From the NCBI GenBank assembly GCA_031261705.1, contig JAISJD010000044.1, positions 70,069 through 134,068 of the forward strand: a DNA stretch of 64,000 bases, read 5' to 3'. Each line of letters opens with the position of its first letter. The stretch's first letter is position 1. The notes under the pieces were generated by a model. That model was not told the DNA's origin. It ran no database searches and worked only from the letters and a program-made list of their open reading frames with translations. This document shows positions 17,769-26,566 of the stretch, piece by piece. The DNA comes from Lactobacillales bacterium. Its GTDB lineage: Bacteria > Bacillota > Bacilli > Lactobacillales > Streptococcaceae. The translations under genes were made by a program, and so were the position numbers.

Positions 17769-19130
17769 ATGAGAGTTTTAATTGTTGGTGCGTCGCATGC
17801 GGGAATTGCGGCAGCACGGCGCGCGCGTGAGGAATATCCGGACGCCCAGATTACCATGTTTGAGCGGAAAAAAGACATCTCGTTTGTCTCGCAGACGATA
17901 CCGCTCTTTCTGATGGGGCAGGAAGATATTTTAAAGCAGGGAAACTATACCACCGTGGCAGAGTTGGCGCAGGAGGGCATCGAGGTGCTGACAGAAACGG
18001 AGGTCCGTGCCATTGACGTAAAGGCAAAGACTCTTTCTTACAAGCAGGATCGCTCGAAAATGCTGGAAATTTTGTCCTATGACAAGCTTATCATGGCAAG
18101 TGGTTCCTATCCCATCTTACCACCGACTTCTGGCGTGTTTAACAAAACTTTTTTCTTGTTGAAAAATTTTGAAGATGCAATGTCGATTAATCGGTTTATG
18201 GGGCTTGCGAACAAGGTGGTCGTGATTGGTGGAGGCGTGATTGGCACCGAGATTTCACGGATTTTTGCTTTACGTGGCTTGAGTGTCACCATGGTTCATT
18301 CGCATGATTTTCTGATGAATCGCTACCTCGACCCATTGATGAGTGAACAGGTCGAACTCGCTCTAAAACAAGAGGGAGTGATAATTTTAAAAAATACCCG
18401 TGCAATAGACTATAAAACAACAAAACCGTCTATTTTTCGGAAACCTAAAATGAGTGTCTTTACCAGTGATGGCGCCGAGGTGGAAACGGATGGGGTTGTT
18501 GTTTCCGTGGGCTTTCGTCCGAATACCTATCTGTTGATTGGGCAGGTGGAATTTGGGGATAAGGGCGCCATTTTGGTCGATGAATACATGCGTACGACCA
18601 CGCCAGATGTCTTTGCGGTGGGCGATTGCGCCACCACCTACCTGAATTTGAGCAAGGAAAATGTCTACATTCCTCACGCCTCCGATGCCATTCGACAGGG
18701 CAATGTGGCGGGGGTCAACCTTGTGACTTGTCAGGAGAAAATACCACCTTCCCTTGGCACCTATAATCTTAATATGGAAAGCTTCACGATTGCCACGACC
18801 GGATTAACCAAGACGTCCGCACTCGCTCACCATTATGATGTAGATGCTGCATATTACGAAAATCGCTCTATCAATTCTGATAAATATGCCAAAATGTACC
18901 TCGTTTATGAGGTCGGCACCAAGCGCATTTTAGGCTTTCAAGTCGTAAGCAACCTAGCCATTGGAGAATATGCGAACATTTTTGCTTTAGCGATTCAAGA
19001 TGAAAAAACCATTGATGAGATTGAACTGACAGACTTCTACTTTGAGCACGGCTATAAAAATCCATCTGGCTTTACGAAGATTTTGGCGAAAATTGTTCGC
19101 AGTCAGGAAGAGGCACGCACGAAGAAATAG
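17769..19130 (+). CDS. Nox/CoA-disulfide-reductase-family flavoprotein lacking the redox cysteine
   Basis: 453 residues: an FAD-binding GxGxxG-like GASHAGIAAA at 7-16, an NAD(P)H-binding VVIGGGVIGTE near 165-175, VFAVGDCA and a C-terminal dimerisation domain. This is the layout of NADH oxidase, NADH peroxidase and CoA-disulfide reductase. At position 42, where these enzymes have a Cys-sulfenic or disulfide Cys (SFLSCG), the sequence is SFVSQT: Gln42. Normal water-forming oxidase or CoA-disulfide chemistry is therefore doubtful. The ATG at 17769 behind GGGAGG is preferred over 17694. It is a single gene. Confidence 0.8.
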   Translation: MRVLIVGASHAGIAAARRAREEYPDAQITMFERKKDISFVSQTIPLFLMGQEDILKQGNYTTVAELAQEGIEVLTETEVRAIDVKAKTLSYKQDRSKMLEILSYDKLIMASGSYPILPPTSGVFNKTFFLLKNFEDAMSINRFMGLANKVVVIGGGVIGTEISRIFALRGLSVTMVHSHDFLMNRYLDPLMSEQVELALKQEGVIILKNTRAIDYKTTKPSIFRKPKMSVFTSDGAEVETDGVVVSVGFRPNTYLLIGQVEFGDKGAILVDEYMRTTTPDVFAVGDCATTYLNLSKENVYIPHASDAIRQGNVAGVNLVTCQEKIPPSLGTYNLNMESFTIATTGLTKTSALAHHYDVDAAYYENRSINSDKYAKMYLVYEVGTKRILGFQVVSNLAIGEYANIFALAIQDEKTIDEIELTDFYFEHGYKNPSGFTKILAKIVRSQEEARTKK

Positions 19131-19150
19131 TTATTTAATAGGGGGAGAAG

Positions 19151-19231
19151 ATGGGAAATTGTTGGAAAGCAAGCGACATTCTACTCAATCTGCTCTATGT
19201 GCAGGAGATGAAAGGAAAAAAAGTTATTTAA
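19151..19231 (+). CDS. Possible 26-codon small ORF upstream of the adhesin
   Basis: GGGGGAG lies directly before ATG, followed by 26 codons (MGNCWKASDILLNLLYVQEM then KGKKVI). The sequence AGTTATTTAATAG occurs both just before it and at its end. It could be a leader peptide or chance; nothing else supports it. Confidence 0.2.
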   Translation: MGNCWKASDILLNLLYVQEMKGKKVI

Positions 19232-19300
19232 TAGAATTTTATTTATTACGAAAATTGCACATAAGAACGAAAAAATCATCTGTAAATTGGAGGAAACGAC

Positions 19301-22300
19301 ATGTCAGAAGAATTAAAAAATAACAAACCTAAAAAAGAAAAAAAGGCAATCGAACATAAACGCTTAGCGGAAGCAGGAACCCTCCTAGCGCTTGGTGCAG
19401 GGGCATTCATGGCGGAACAACACCCAATCCCACCAGACGAATTAGACAAAAGCGACACGAGCGAACGCCTGTCAAAAAGTGAAGAACAAAGCTTGAATAG
19501 CTTGTCTGGCATGAGCGCCACAGAATTAGCCGATGCGGTGAAAAACGGTTTGGCAGATACACTAGGAACCACCACCGTGAGTGCGGCGGAATTAGCCCCT
19601 CAAAAAGTGGCTACTCTTCCGACCAGTAGTGACCTTTCGCAACAAGCACGCTATCAAGACAAGAACATTTCTGTCAGTGAAGTCAAGACAACGAGCGACA
19701 TCCGTACGATTCGGGCGATTACTGGAAGTGACGTATACTACACCACCTCCATTTTATCAAGTAGCGATCCAAGCTATATGAAAATGGACGCCTACCGCAA
19801 GTTGATGGCTCAAAATCCGAACGTTCAGGTCGAAAAAGTTGGCGGAGAGGGCGACCGTGCCCCAGTAAATGACCATTTATATACTTCCTTTGAGTCCGCA
19901 CAACGAGATGCGGCAAACTGGAAAGATAGTAAAGTAGTAGGAAGTTTGCGTACGAAGGAAGTTTCCTTTGTCTCAAAAACAGCGGCGAATGCGAAAAATC
20001 CGATGACTTTCACAAGTGACACCAATCAACCGATTTCTCTTTCCTTTGATAGCCATTTTGTCTTTGCGATAGATGGAAAAACTTTCACGGAAAATATGAA
20101 ATCAGATATTGTTGATACTTTAGAAAAACACTTTGATGTTATTTATAACGGGGTAACTTATCAGGCAATTTACCACGATGGAACGATCAAGACAGATAAT
20201 GGGGCGCATCAAATGGATGGCTATTTCACCTTTTCTGATTCGACCCATGGTTTGCCTTTACAGATAGACGGCTTATATATCGTGGCGCCAGCGAATTTTC
20301 CAGCGATTGGCTCCTCGACAACGAATCCGGTCAGTCTCAAGCTCGGTGCGGTGCTCAGTCTGGAAAACACGACAGTTTGGTGTACGGCGCTTAGCCAAAT
20401 TCCAATAGCGATTACCGGAAATAGCGACCTACCGCTTCGAAATGAGGGAGAACATTACTATCAAATCGTGGCTAATCAACAGGTGATTCACTCGCTGAAG
20501 TATGAGTATGAAACCGTTACCAGCGTATTGGATGATATAGCAAACACTGCAAAAAATGTGGTCAGCACGCTTTCTGAAGCAATCGGTGGTGAAACCGTTT
20601 CCGCAGATGAAATTGACACTCCAAGCACGAGCACGGCTAGTACAAGCGACACATCAAGTACGGCGGCTGATTCGAGCACGGAAAACCCTACTCCTGCTGA
20701 CACGAGGGACACTCCAGTTTTGAGCACGAACACGTCAAGTACAGCGGCTGATTCGAGCACGACAAGTCTCACTCCTGCTGATTCAAGTGATACTACAGTT
20801 TTGAGCACGGATACGTCAAGTACGGCGGTTAGTTTGAGCACGGAAAACCCTACTCCTGCTGACACAAGTGACCCTACAGTTTTGAGCACGGATACGTCAA
20901 GTACGGCGGTTAGTTCGAGCACGGAAAACCCTACTCCTACTGACACGAGTGACACTACAGTTTTGAGCACGGATACGTCAAGTACGGCGGTTAGTTTGAG
21001 CACGGAAAACCCTACTCCTGCTGACACAAGTGACACTACAGTTTTGAGCACCACTAGCACGACGTTAGACGCTCCTACCTCATTTGGCGTGAAAACAGAT
21101 GCACCAGATACCACGCCAAGTAGCAATTATCCGACGATTACCGCAAAAAGTACCGTCAACGTATCGAATAGTCTATTTAACACGAGCGACAGCTGGGATT
21201 TAAACCTTAAAACACCGCTCACTGATGCGCAAAAAGTGGAGTTGGTCAATGCCTTAAGCATTACAGTCAACGGTCAATCCCTAATGGCAAATATTAACCA
21301 AACCGTTTATCAATTTGGCACGATTCAAATTACAATTAACTATACGCAAATGCAAAATCTTTACACGATAAATGGGGCAATCCAAATCTCTACTCTTGTG
21401 AATGGGGTCGCGTCAAGTAGCGATGGTAGTATCAATCTCTATAATTGGAACAAAGTGGACACGCTAACCCCACCAGGTACCAACCCAGGCGATGGTGGCG
21501 AAACTCCAAGCACCCCGGATAATCCAGGTACGAACCCCGGTGATGGTGGTAACACCCCAAGCACTCCGGATGACCCAGGTACCAACCCAGGTGACAGTGG
21601 CGACACACCGAGCACTCCAGATGAACCCGGTACCAACCCAGGTGACAGTGGCGACACACCGAGCACTCCGGATAATCCAGGTACCAACCCAGGGGACGGT
21701 GGCGACACACCGAGCACCCCGGAAGACCCAGGTACCAACCCAGGGGACGGTGGCGACACACCGAGCACTCCGGATGAACCCGGTACCAACCCAGGTGATG
21801 GTGGCGACACCCCAAACGTACCAGATGACCCTGGCACGAACCCAGGAGACGGTGGCGACACACCAGATACTCCGGATAATCCAGGTACGAACCCAGGTGA
21901 TGGTGGCGAAACCCCAAGCACTCCGGATAATCCAGGTACGAACCCAGGAGACGGTGGGGATACACCAAGCACTCCGGATAATCCAGGTACCAACCCAGGT
22001 GATGGTGGCGACACACCAAGCACCCCAGATGAGCCCGGTACGAACCCAGGAGACGGTGGCGACACACCGAGCACCCCGGAAGACCCAGGCACGAACCCAG
22101 GAGACGGTGGCGACACACCAAATACTCCGGATGACCCAGGTACGAACCCAGGTGATGGTGGCGACACCCCAAGCACTCCGGATAATCCAGAAATGAACCC
22201 AGGAGACGGTGGCGACACCCCAAGTACTCCGGATAATCCAGGCACGAACCCAGGAGACGGTGGCGACACACCAGATACTCCGGATAATCCAGGTACGAAT

Positions 22301-23965
22301 CCCGGTGATAGTGGCGACACCCCAAGCATTCCAGATGACCCGGGTACCAACCCCGGTGATAGTGGCGACACCCCAAGCACCCCAGATGAGCCCGGTACGA
22401 ACCCAGGAGACGGTGGCGACACCCCGAGCACCCCGGAAGACCCAGGCACGAACCCAGGAGACGGTGGCGACACCCCAAATACTCCGGATAATCCAGGTAC
22501 GAATCCCGGTGATAGTGGCGACACACCGAGCACTCCGGATAATCCAGGTACCAACCCAGGTGATGGCGGCGAAACCCCAAGCACCCCGGATGAACCCGGT
22601 ACCAACCCAGGGGACGGCGGCGACACTCCAAGCACCCCAGATGACCCTGGCACGAACCCCGGTGACAGTGGCGACACCCCAAATACGCCGGATAATCCAG
22701 GTACCAACCCAGGGGACGGCGGCGACACACCAAATACTCCGGATAATCCAGGTACGAACCCAGGTGACAGTGGTAACACACCAAACGTACCAGATGAGCC
22801 AGGTACCAACCCAGATGAACCAGGTACCAACCCAGGAGATGGTGGCGACACACCGAGCACCCCGGATAATCCAGGTACGAACCTAGGTGATGGTGGCGAA
22901 ACCCCAAGCACTCCGGATAATCCAGAAACGAACCCAGGAGATGGCGGCGACACACCGAGCACCCCGGAAGACCCAGGTACGAACCCAGGTGATGGTGGCG
23001 AAACCCCAAGCACTCCGGATGAACCCGGCACGAACCCAGGAGACGGTGGCGACACCCCAAACGTACCAGATGAGCCAGGTACGAACCCCGGTGACAGTGG
23101 CGACACCCCAAGCACCCCGGATAATCCAGGTACGAACCCAGGTGATGGTGGCGAAACCCCAAGCACTCCGGATAATCCAGAAACGAACCCAGGAGATGGC
23201 GGCGACACACCGAGCACCCCGGAAGACCCAGGTACCAACCCAGGAGATGGCGGCGACACCCCAAGCACCCCAGATGAGCCAGGCACGAATCCTGGTGACG
23301 GTGGCGACACACCGAATACTCCGGATGAGCCAGGTACGAACCCAGGTGACAGTGGCGACACCCCAAATACTCCGGATAATCCAGAAACGAACCCAGGTGA
23401 CGGCGGCGACACACCATCTACACCGAATACCCCAGATAATCCAGGTACCAACCCAGGAGACGGTGGCGACACCCCAAGCACTCCGGATAATCCAGAAACG
23501 AACCCAGGAGATGGCGGCGACACACCGAGCACCCCGGAAGACCTAGGTACCAACCCAGAAGATGGCGGCGAAACCCCAAGCACCCCGGATAATCCAGGTA
23601 CGAACCCAGGTGATGGTGGCGACACACCAGATGTGGATATAGACATCATCGTGACCCCAGATACGCCGGAAATTCATGAGAACGACGGCGACCCTGAAAA
23701 GCTGAACAACGATGACCGAAACGGCGATTTAGGCAAGGAAAAAGGAGTAGACGGCTCGCATGCTGGAAAAGATGTGGTGCAAACAAGCAATCCAACGCCG
23801 ATAAAAACGCTTGAAAATGTCGAACTATCCGAACCGCAAGACCAACGGATGTTTCCGAAAACAGGTGAAAATGACAGCAAAACTGCTCAAGCCTCAGGAA
23901 TTGGTGCAATTCTTACCGCAATTTTAGGATTTTTTGGTTGGAAACGTAAAAAGGACAAAGAATAA
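19301..23965 (+). CDS. Sortase-anchored repeat-rich cell-surface adhesin
   Basis: 1554 residues. A charged head with a weak hydrophobic stretch (LAEAGTLLALGAGAFMAEQ, about 22-40) is an atypical export signal. A globular region runs to about 415. Five or six Ser/Thr-rich repeats of the type STENPTPADTSDTTVLSTDT lie at about 445-585, then a second globular segment to about 720. About 42 repeats of a 17-residue unit, PGTNPGDGGDTPSTPDN, run to about 1443. The C-terminus has FPKTGE, a hydrophobic helix and KRKKDKE, the sortase A signal. Surface attachment is confident; the ligand is unknown. Confidence 0.88.
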   Translation: MSEELKNNKPKKEKKAIEHKRLAEAGTLLALGAGAFMAEQHPIPPDELDKSDTSERLSKSEEQSLNSLSGMSATELADAVKNGLADTLGTTTVSAAELAPQKVATLPTSSDLSQQARYQDKNISVSEVKTTSDIRTIRAITGSDVYYTTSILSSSDPSYMKMDAYRKLMAQNPNVQVEKVGGEGDRAPVNDHLYTSFESAQRDAANWKDSKVVGSLRTKEVSFVSKTAANAKNPMTFTSDTNQPISLSFDSHFVFAIDGKTFTENMKSDIVDTLEKHFDVIYNGVTYQAIYHDGTIKTDNGAHQMDGYFTFSDSTHGLPLQIDGLYIVAPANFPAIGSSTTNPVSLKLGAVLSLENTTVWCTALSQIPIAITGNSDLPLRNEGEHYYQIVANQQVIHSLKYEYETVTSVLDDIANTAKNVVSTLSEAIGGETVSADEIDTPSTSTASTSDTSSTAADSSTENPTPADTRDTPVLSTNTSSTAADSSTTSLTPADSSDTTVLSTDTSSTAVSLSTENPTPADTSDPTVLSTDTSSTAVSSSTENPTPTDTSDTTVLSTDTSSTAVSLSTENPTPADTSDTTVLSTTSTTLDAPTSFGVKTDAPDTTPSSNYPTITAKSTVNVSNSLFNTSDSWDLNLKTPLTDAQKVELVNALSITVNGQSLMANINQTVYQFGTIQITINYTQMQNLYTINGAIQISTLVNGVASSSDGSINLYNWNKVDTLTPPGTNPGDGGETPSTPDNPGTNPGDGGNTPSTPDDPGTNPGDSGDTPSTPDEPGTNPGDSGDTPSTPDNPGTNPGDGGDTPSTPEDPGTNPGDGGDTPSTPDEPGTNPGDGGDTPNVPDDPGTNPGDGGDTPDTPDNPGTNPGDGGETPSTPDNPGTNPGDGGDTPSTPDNPGTNPGDGGDTPSTPDEPGTNPGDGGDTPSTPEDPGTNPGDGGDTPNTPDDPGTNPGDGGDTPSTPDNPEMNPGDGGDTPSTPDNPGTNPGDGGDTPDTPDNPGTNPGDSGDTPSIPDDPGTNPGDSGDTPSTPDEPGTNPGDGGDTPSTPEDPGTNPGDGGDTPNTPDNPGTNPGDSGDTPSTPDNPGTNPGDGGETPSTPDEPGTNPGDGGDTPSTPDDPGTNPGDSGDTPNTPDNPGTNPGDGGDTPNTPDNPGTNPGDSGNTPNVPDEPGTNPDEPGTNPGDGGDTPSTPDNPGTNLGDGGETPSTPDNPETNPGDGGDTPSTPEDPGTNPGDGGETPSTPDEPGTNPGDGGDTPNVPDEPGTNPGDSGDTPSTPDNPGTNPGDGGETPSTPDNPETNPGDGGDTPSTPEDPGTNPGDGGDTPSTPDEPGTNPGDGGDTPNTPDEPGTNPGDSGDTPNTPDNPETNPGDGGDTPSTPNTPDNPGTNPGDGGDTPSTPDNPETNPGDGGDTPSTPEDLGTNPEDGGETPSTPDNPGTNPGDGGDTPDVDIDIIVTPDTPEIHENDGDPEKLNNDDRNGDLGKEKGVDGSHAGKDVVQTSNPTPIKTLENVELSEPQDQRMFPKTGENDSKTAQASGIGAILTAILGFFGWKRKKDKE
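21471..23628 (+). repeat. 51-bp coding tandem repeat array (about 42 units)
   Basis: The units encode PGTNPGDGGDTPSTPDN with variation mostly at GG/SG, STP/NTP/NVP and DN/DE/ED. One shortened unit lies near 22797-22826 (DEPGTNPDEPGTNP). Because 51 is a multiple of three, other frames also stay open, producing long spurious antisense ORFs. Copy number should vary between strains. Confidence 0.9.
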
Positions 23966-23983
23966 CAATTAAACAAAAAATAA

Positions 23984-24030
23984 AAACTGCTTCTATCAGT
24001 TGATAAAACAACAAATAGAGGCGGTTTTTT
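23984..24030 (+). terminator. Terminator of the adhesin gene
   Basis: AAACTGCTTCTAT pairs with ATAGAGGCGGTTT (G-U pairs allowed), followed by TTT. Confidence 0.65.
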
Positions 24031-24189
24031 GTGCGAAAAAACAACCATTTTTCATTTTTTAAGTCAATCACAAAAAACATAAAAATAAGAACAATACACC
24101 ACATAAACTTATCATTAATTAATCATTATCACCAAAATGCAATGTTATGAAAATATAAGATTTTCTTACAAACCTTTGTGAAATCAGAA

Positions 24190-24203
24190 AGAAAGCGTTA
24201 TCT
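24190..24203 (+). promoter_or_regulatory. cre-like site upstream of ptb
   Basis: AGAAAGCGTTATCT matches 12 of 14 positions of the CcpA consensus and lies about 43 bases upstream of a promoter-like pair. Catabolite repression of bkd operons is known in E. faecalis. Confidence 0.4.
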
Positions 24204-24245
24204 TCTTGGTAAAATCGTCTAAAAGTTTGTGAATTTTTGCATATC

Positions 24246-24274
24246 TTGAAAAAATAAATGAGAAATGCTTTAAT
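24246..24274 (+). promoter_or_regulatory. Probable promoter of the ptb-buk-bkd operon
   Basis: TTGAAA at 24246-24251 and TTTAAT at 24269-24274 with 17-base spacing. No sigma-54 TGGCAC-N5-TTGC motif was seen in this gap, unlike Bacillus and Listeria bkd operons. Confidence 0.4.
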
Positions 24275-24380
24275 GTAATGACATGAATTTTTTGATATTG
24301 TATAGGAAAGCAAAGCACATATAAAAATGAGAAATCAAAAAAATCATCGGTGCTTTGTGACTGATTGAGGTGAAAATTAA

Positions 24381-25211
24381 ATGACAAATATAGCGATACC
24401 CGGAGGCTCGAAACCGGAGCTTTTAAGCTTAGTAAAAGAAGCAAAGGCAAAGTACGGCGACCAGCTCCACTTCTTCGTTTTCGACCATTCGGAAAACATT
24501 GATACAGAAAATTTATGGACGTACATTCCTTGTAAGGAAGAGGAGGTCGTTTCCAAAGCGGTAGCATGTGTCGCAAACTCGGAAGCACAGATTTTATTGA
24601 AAGGCATTGTCCAGACACATACGCTTTTAAAGGAAGTGCTGAAAAGTCAGTATCACTTGAAGGAGCGGGCGTTGTTGTCCCATGTGGCGATTGTTGATAT
24701 TCCCAAGCTTGGGCGCCCCATTTTGTTGACAGACGCGGGAATGAATATTGCGCCGGATAGCGTACAGCTTTCGATGATTATCACGAATGCTTTGTCGGTG
24801 GCGAAAAAAATTGGAATTGCTCATCCGAAAGTGGCATTGCTTAGTGCGGCGGAAAATTATAATCCGAAAATGTCGTCTTCTGTCTTGGCAAAAGAGGTCA
24901 CGGAGCATTTTGAGGGGAATGCTAAAGCCACGATTTTCGGGCCACTTTCGCTAGATTTAGCGTTATCTAAGGAGTCGGTCGCGCATAAGCGGTTCGAGGG
25001 ACCTATTCGGGGGGATGCGGATATTCTCGTGGTTCCAACGATTGATGTCGGCAATGTGTTTTATAAATCGTTATTGTTGTTCGGAGATACGACGATGGGG
25101 GGAATTATTGTGGGCACCAAAATACCAATTGTCTTGACTTCACGGAGCGATTCTATAAAAAATAAGCTTTATGCATTGGAATTTGCTTTGCAGCAATTGG
25201 GAGAGGGATAG
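24381..25211 (+). CDS. ptb: Phosphate butyryltransferase (branched-chain phosphotransacylase)
   Basis: 276 residues of the phosphotransacetylase/phosphotransbutyrylase family. It converts branched-chain acyl-CoA from the BKDH complex to the acyl phosphate. Signatures are GRPILLTDAGMNIAPD (about 112-127), SAAENYNPKMSSS, FGPLSLDLALS and the C-terminal GDTTMGGIIVG. A GAGGTG ribosome site precedes the ATG. The following genes encode the matching kinase and all BKDH subunits, giving ATP from Leu/Val/Ile-derived 2-oxo acids. Confidence 0.93.
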   Translation: MTNIAIPGGSKPELLSLVKEAKAKYGDQLHFFVFDHSENIDTENLWTYIPCKEEEVVSKAVACVANSEAQILLKGIVQTHTLLKEVLKSQYHLKERALLSHVAIVDIPKLGRPILLTDAGMNIAPDSVQLSMIITNALSVAKKIGIAHPKVALLSAAENYNPKMSSSVLAKEVTEHFEGNAKATIFGPLSLDLALSKESVAHKRFEGPIRGDADILVVPTIDVGNVFYKSLLLFGDTTMGGIIVGTKIPIVLTSRSDSIKNKLYALEFALQQLGEG

Positions 25212-25220
25212 AAATTTGTA

Positions 25221-25342
25221 GTAAGTTGAGCACGAGGAATAGAAATCAGTGAAAAAACAAAAATCAAGCAAAGGCGGAAAGCACCCTCACTTGATTTTCT
25301 TATTTTCCATAATTTCTAAGCAATTCCTCTTAGCTTTGTAAT
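25221..25342 (+). repeat. Dispersed intergenic repeat, copy D
   Basis: Left end GTTGAGCACGAGGAATAGAA, right end CAATTCCTCTTAGCTTTGTA; 122 bases, between ptb and buk and directly followed by copy E. Confidence 0.75.
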
Positions 25343-25463
25343 AAGTCGAGCACGAGGAATAGAAATGCAAGAAAAAAGACAAAACGATTCCAAGGCAGAG
25401 AGCACCTTAAAATCTTTTTGCTATTTTTCTCGATTTCTGGGCAATTCCTCTTAGCTTTGTAAT
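25343..25463 (+). repeat. Dispersed intergenic repeat, copy E
   Basis: 121 bases head-to-tail with copy D; left AAGTCGAGCACGAGGAATAG, right CAATTCCTCTTAGCTTTGTA. It ends directly before the buk ribosome site. Confidence 0.75.
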
Positions 25464-25477
25464 GGGGAGTGAGAGAA

Positions 25478-26566
25478 GTGAGAGATACGATTTTAGCAAT
25501 CAATCCAGGTTCGACCTCGACCAAGGTTTCCTTGTTTTCTAATGGAAATTTGATGTCGGAGGAAACGATTCGTCATTCTAGAGAAGAATTGGCGCAGTTT
25601 CCGCAAGTGATGGATCAAAAGAATTTTCGGAAAGCGCTGATTCAAGAATTTCTGGACGAGCAGGGGATGCGCGCAGAAGATTTTGTAGCAGTCGCCGGAC
25701 GAGGGGGCTTGTTAAAGCCAATTCCAGGGGGCACCTATCTAGTAGATGAAGCAATGCTTGAGGACTTGCGGTCGGAAAAGTACGGCACGCATGCTTCCAA
25801 TCTTGGTGCAATATTAGCGGCAGAATTTGCCAAAGAGTTCCACGTGAAACCTTATATCGTGGATCCGGTGGTAGTAGACGAGTTTCACCCGGTTGCACGG
25901 ATTTCTGGACTCAAGGGAATTGTTCGTCGGGCAACTGCACATGTGTTGAACCAAAAAGCAGTCGCTCGTGCTGTCTTAGAATTTCACGGACGTACCTATA
26001 AAAATAGTCATGTCATCGTGGCACATCTTGGCGGAGGAATCAGCATTGGCGCACATAAGAATGGAAAAATTATTGATGCCAATAATGGACTTGATGGTGA
26101 AGGGCCTTATACACCCGAACGAACGGGAGGACTTCCTGTCATGGCATTTGCGGAAAAGATTTTAAAAGAAAAGCTCACCATGCCTGAAATCAAACAGTTG
26201 CTTGCGGGCAATGGCGGGTTGAAATCTTATATGAATGAAACAGATGTGCGTGTAATTACTGCACAAATGGCGCATGGCAACCGTGAGGCAAAGTATTATT
26301 TGGATGGTATGTGCTATCAAATTCAAAAAGAAATTGGCGAAATGGCGGCTGTTTTAGAGGGTAAGGTCGATTTTATTATCTTGACGGGAGGCATGAGCTT
26401 TTCCGATTATGTGGTGGAAAAAATCAAGGAGCGTGTTTCTTGGATTGCCCCAGTCGAGGTTTTAGCAGGAGAAATGGAAATGAAAGCATTGTATGAGGGC
26501 GTTTCACGTGTGTTAAATCACGAGGAATCGGCGAAATGTTATGCGGAAATAGAGGTGGCAATATAA
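25478..26566 (+). CDS. buk: Butyrate kinase (branched-chain fatty acid kinase)
   Basis: About 362 residues of the ASKHA acetate/butyrate kinase family. It forms ATP and a branched-chain fatty acid from the acyl phosphate. Motifs are ILAINPGSTSTKVSLF at the N-terminus, VAGRGGLLKPIPGG, VIVAHLGGGISIGAH and IILTGGMSFS. The GTG at 25478 lies 8 bases after GGGGAG and is preferred over the GTG at 25469, which overlaps that site. The stop overlaps the next ATG by one base (TAATG). Confidence 0.92.
   Translation: MRDTILAINPGSTSTKVSLFSNGNLMSEETIRHSREELAQFPQVMDQKNFRKALIQEFLDEQGMRAEDFVAVAGRGGLLKPIPGGTYLVDEAMLEDLRSEKYGTHASNLGAILAAEFAKEFHVKPYIVDPVVVDEFHPVARISGLKGIVRRATAHVLNQKAVARAVLEFHGRTYKNSHVIVAHLGGGISIGAHKNGKIIDANNGLDGEGPYTPERTGGLPVMAFAEKILKEKLTMPEIKQLLAGNGGLKSYMNETDVRVITAQMAHGNREAKYYLDGMCYQIQKEIGEMAAVLEGKVDFIILTGGMSFSDYVVEKIKERVSWIAPVEVLAGEMEMKALYEGVSRVLNHEESAKCYAEIEVAI

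Noticed and set aside
21471..23628. CRISPR-like repeat array
   Set aside because: Units are head-to-tail without unique spacers and encode an in-frame peptide repeat within an LPXTG-type protein; no cas genes.
21432..23649. Two very long antisense frames (661 and 736 codons) and three long alternative plus-strand frames across the adhesin repeats
   Set aside because: The 51-base repeat is a multiple of three, so any frame lacking a stop in one unit stays open throughout; none has a ribosome site and their composition is a pure reflection of the repeat.
24032..24380. Sigma-54 promoter for the bkd operon
   Set aside because: No TGGCAC-N5-TTGC-type element was found; a vegetative-type pair with 17-base spacing is present.
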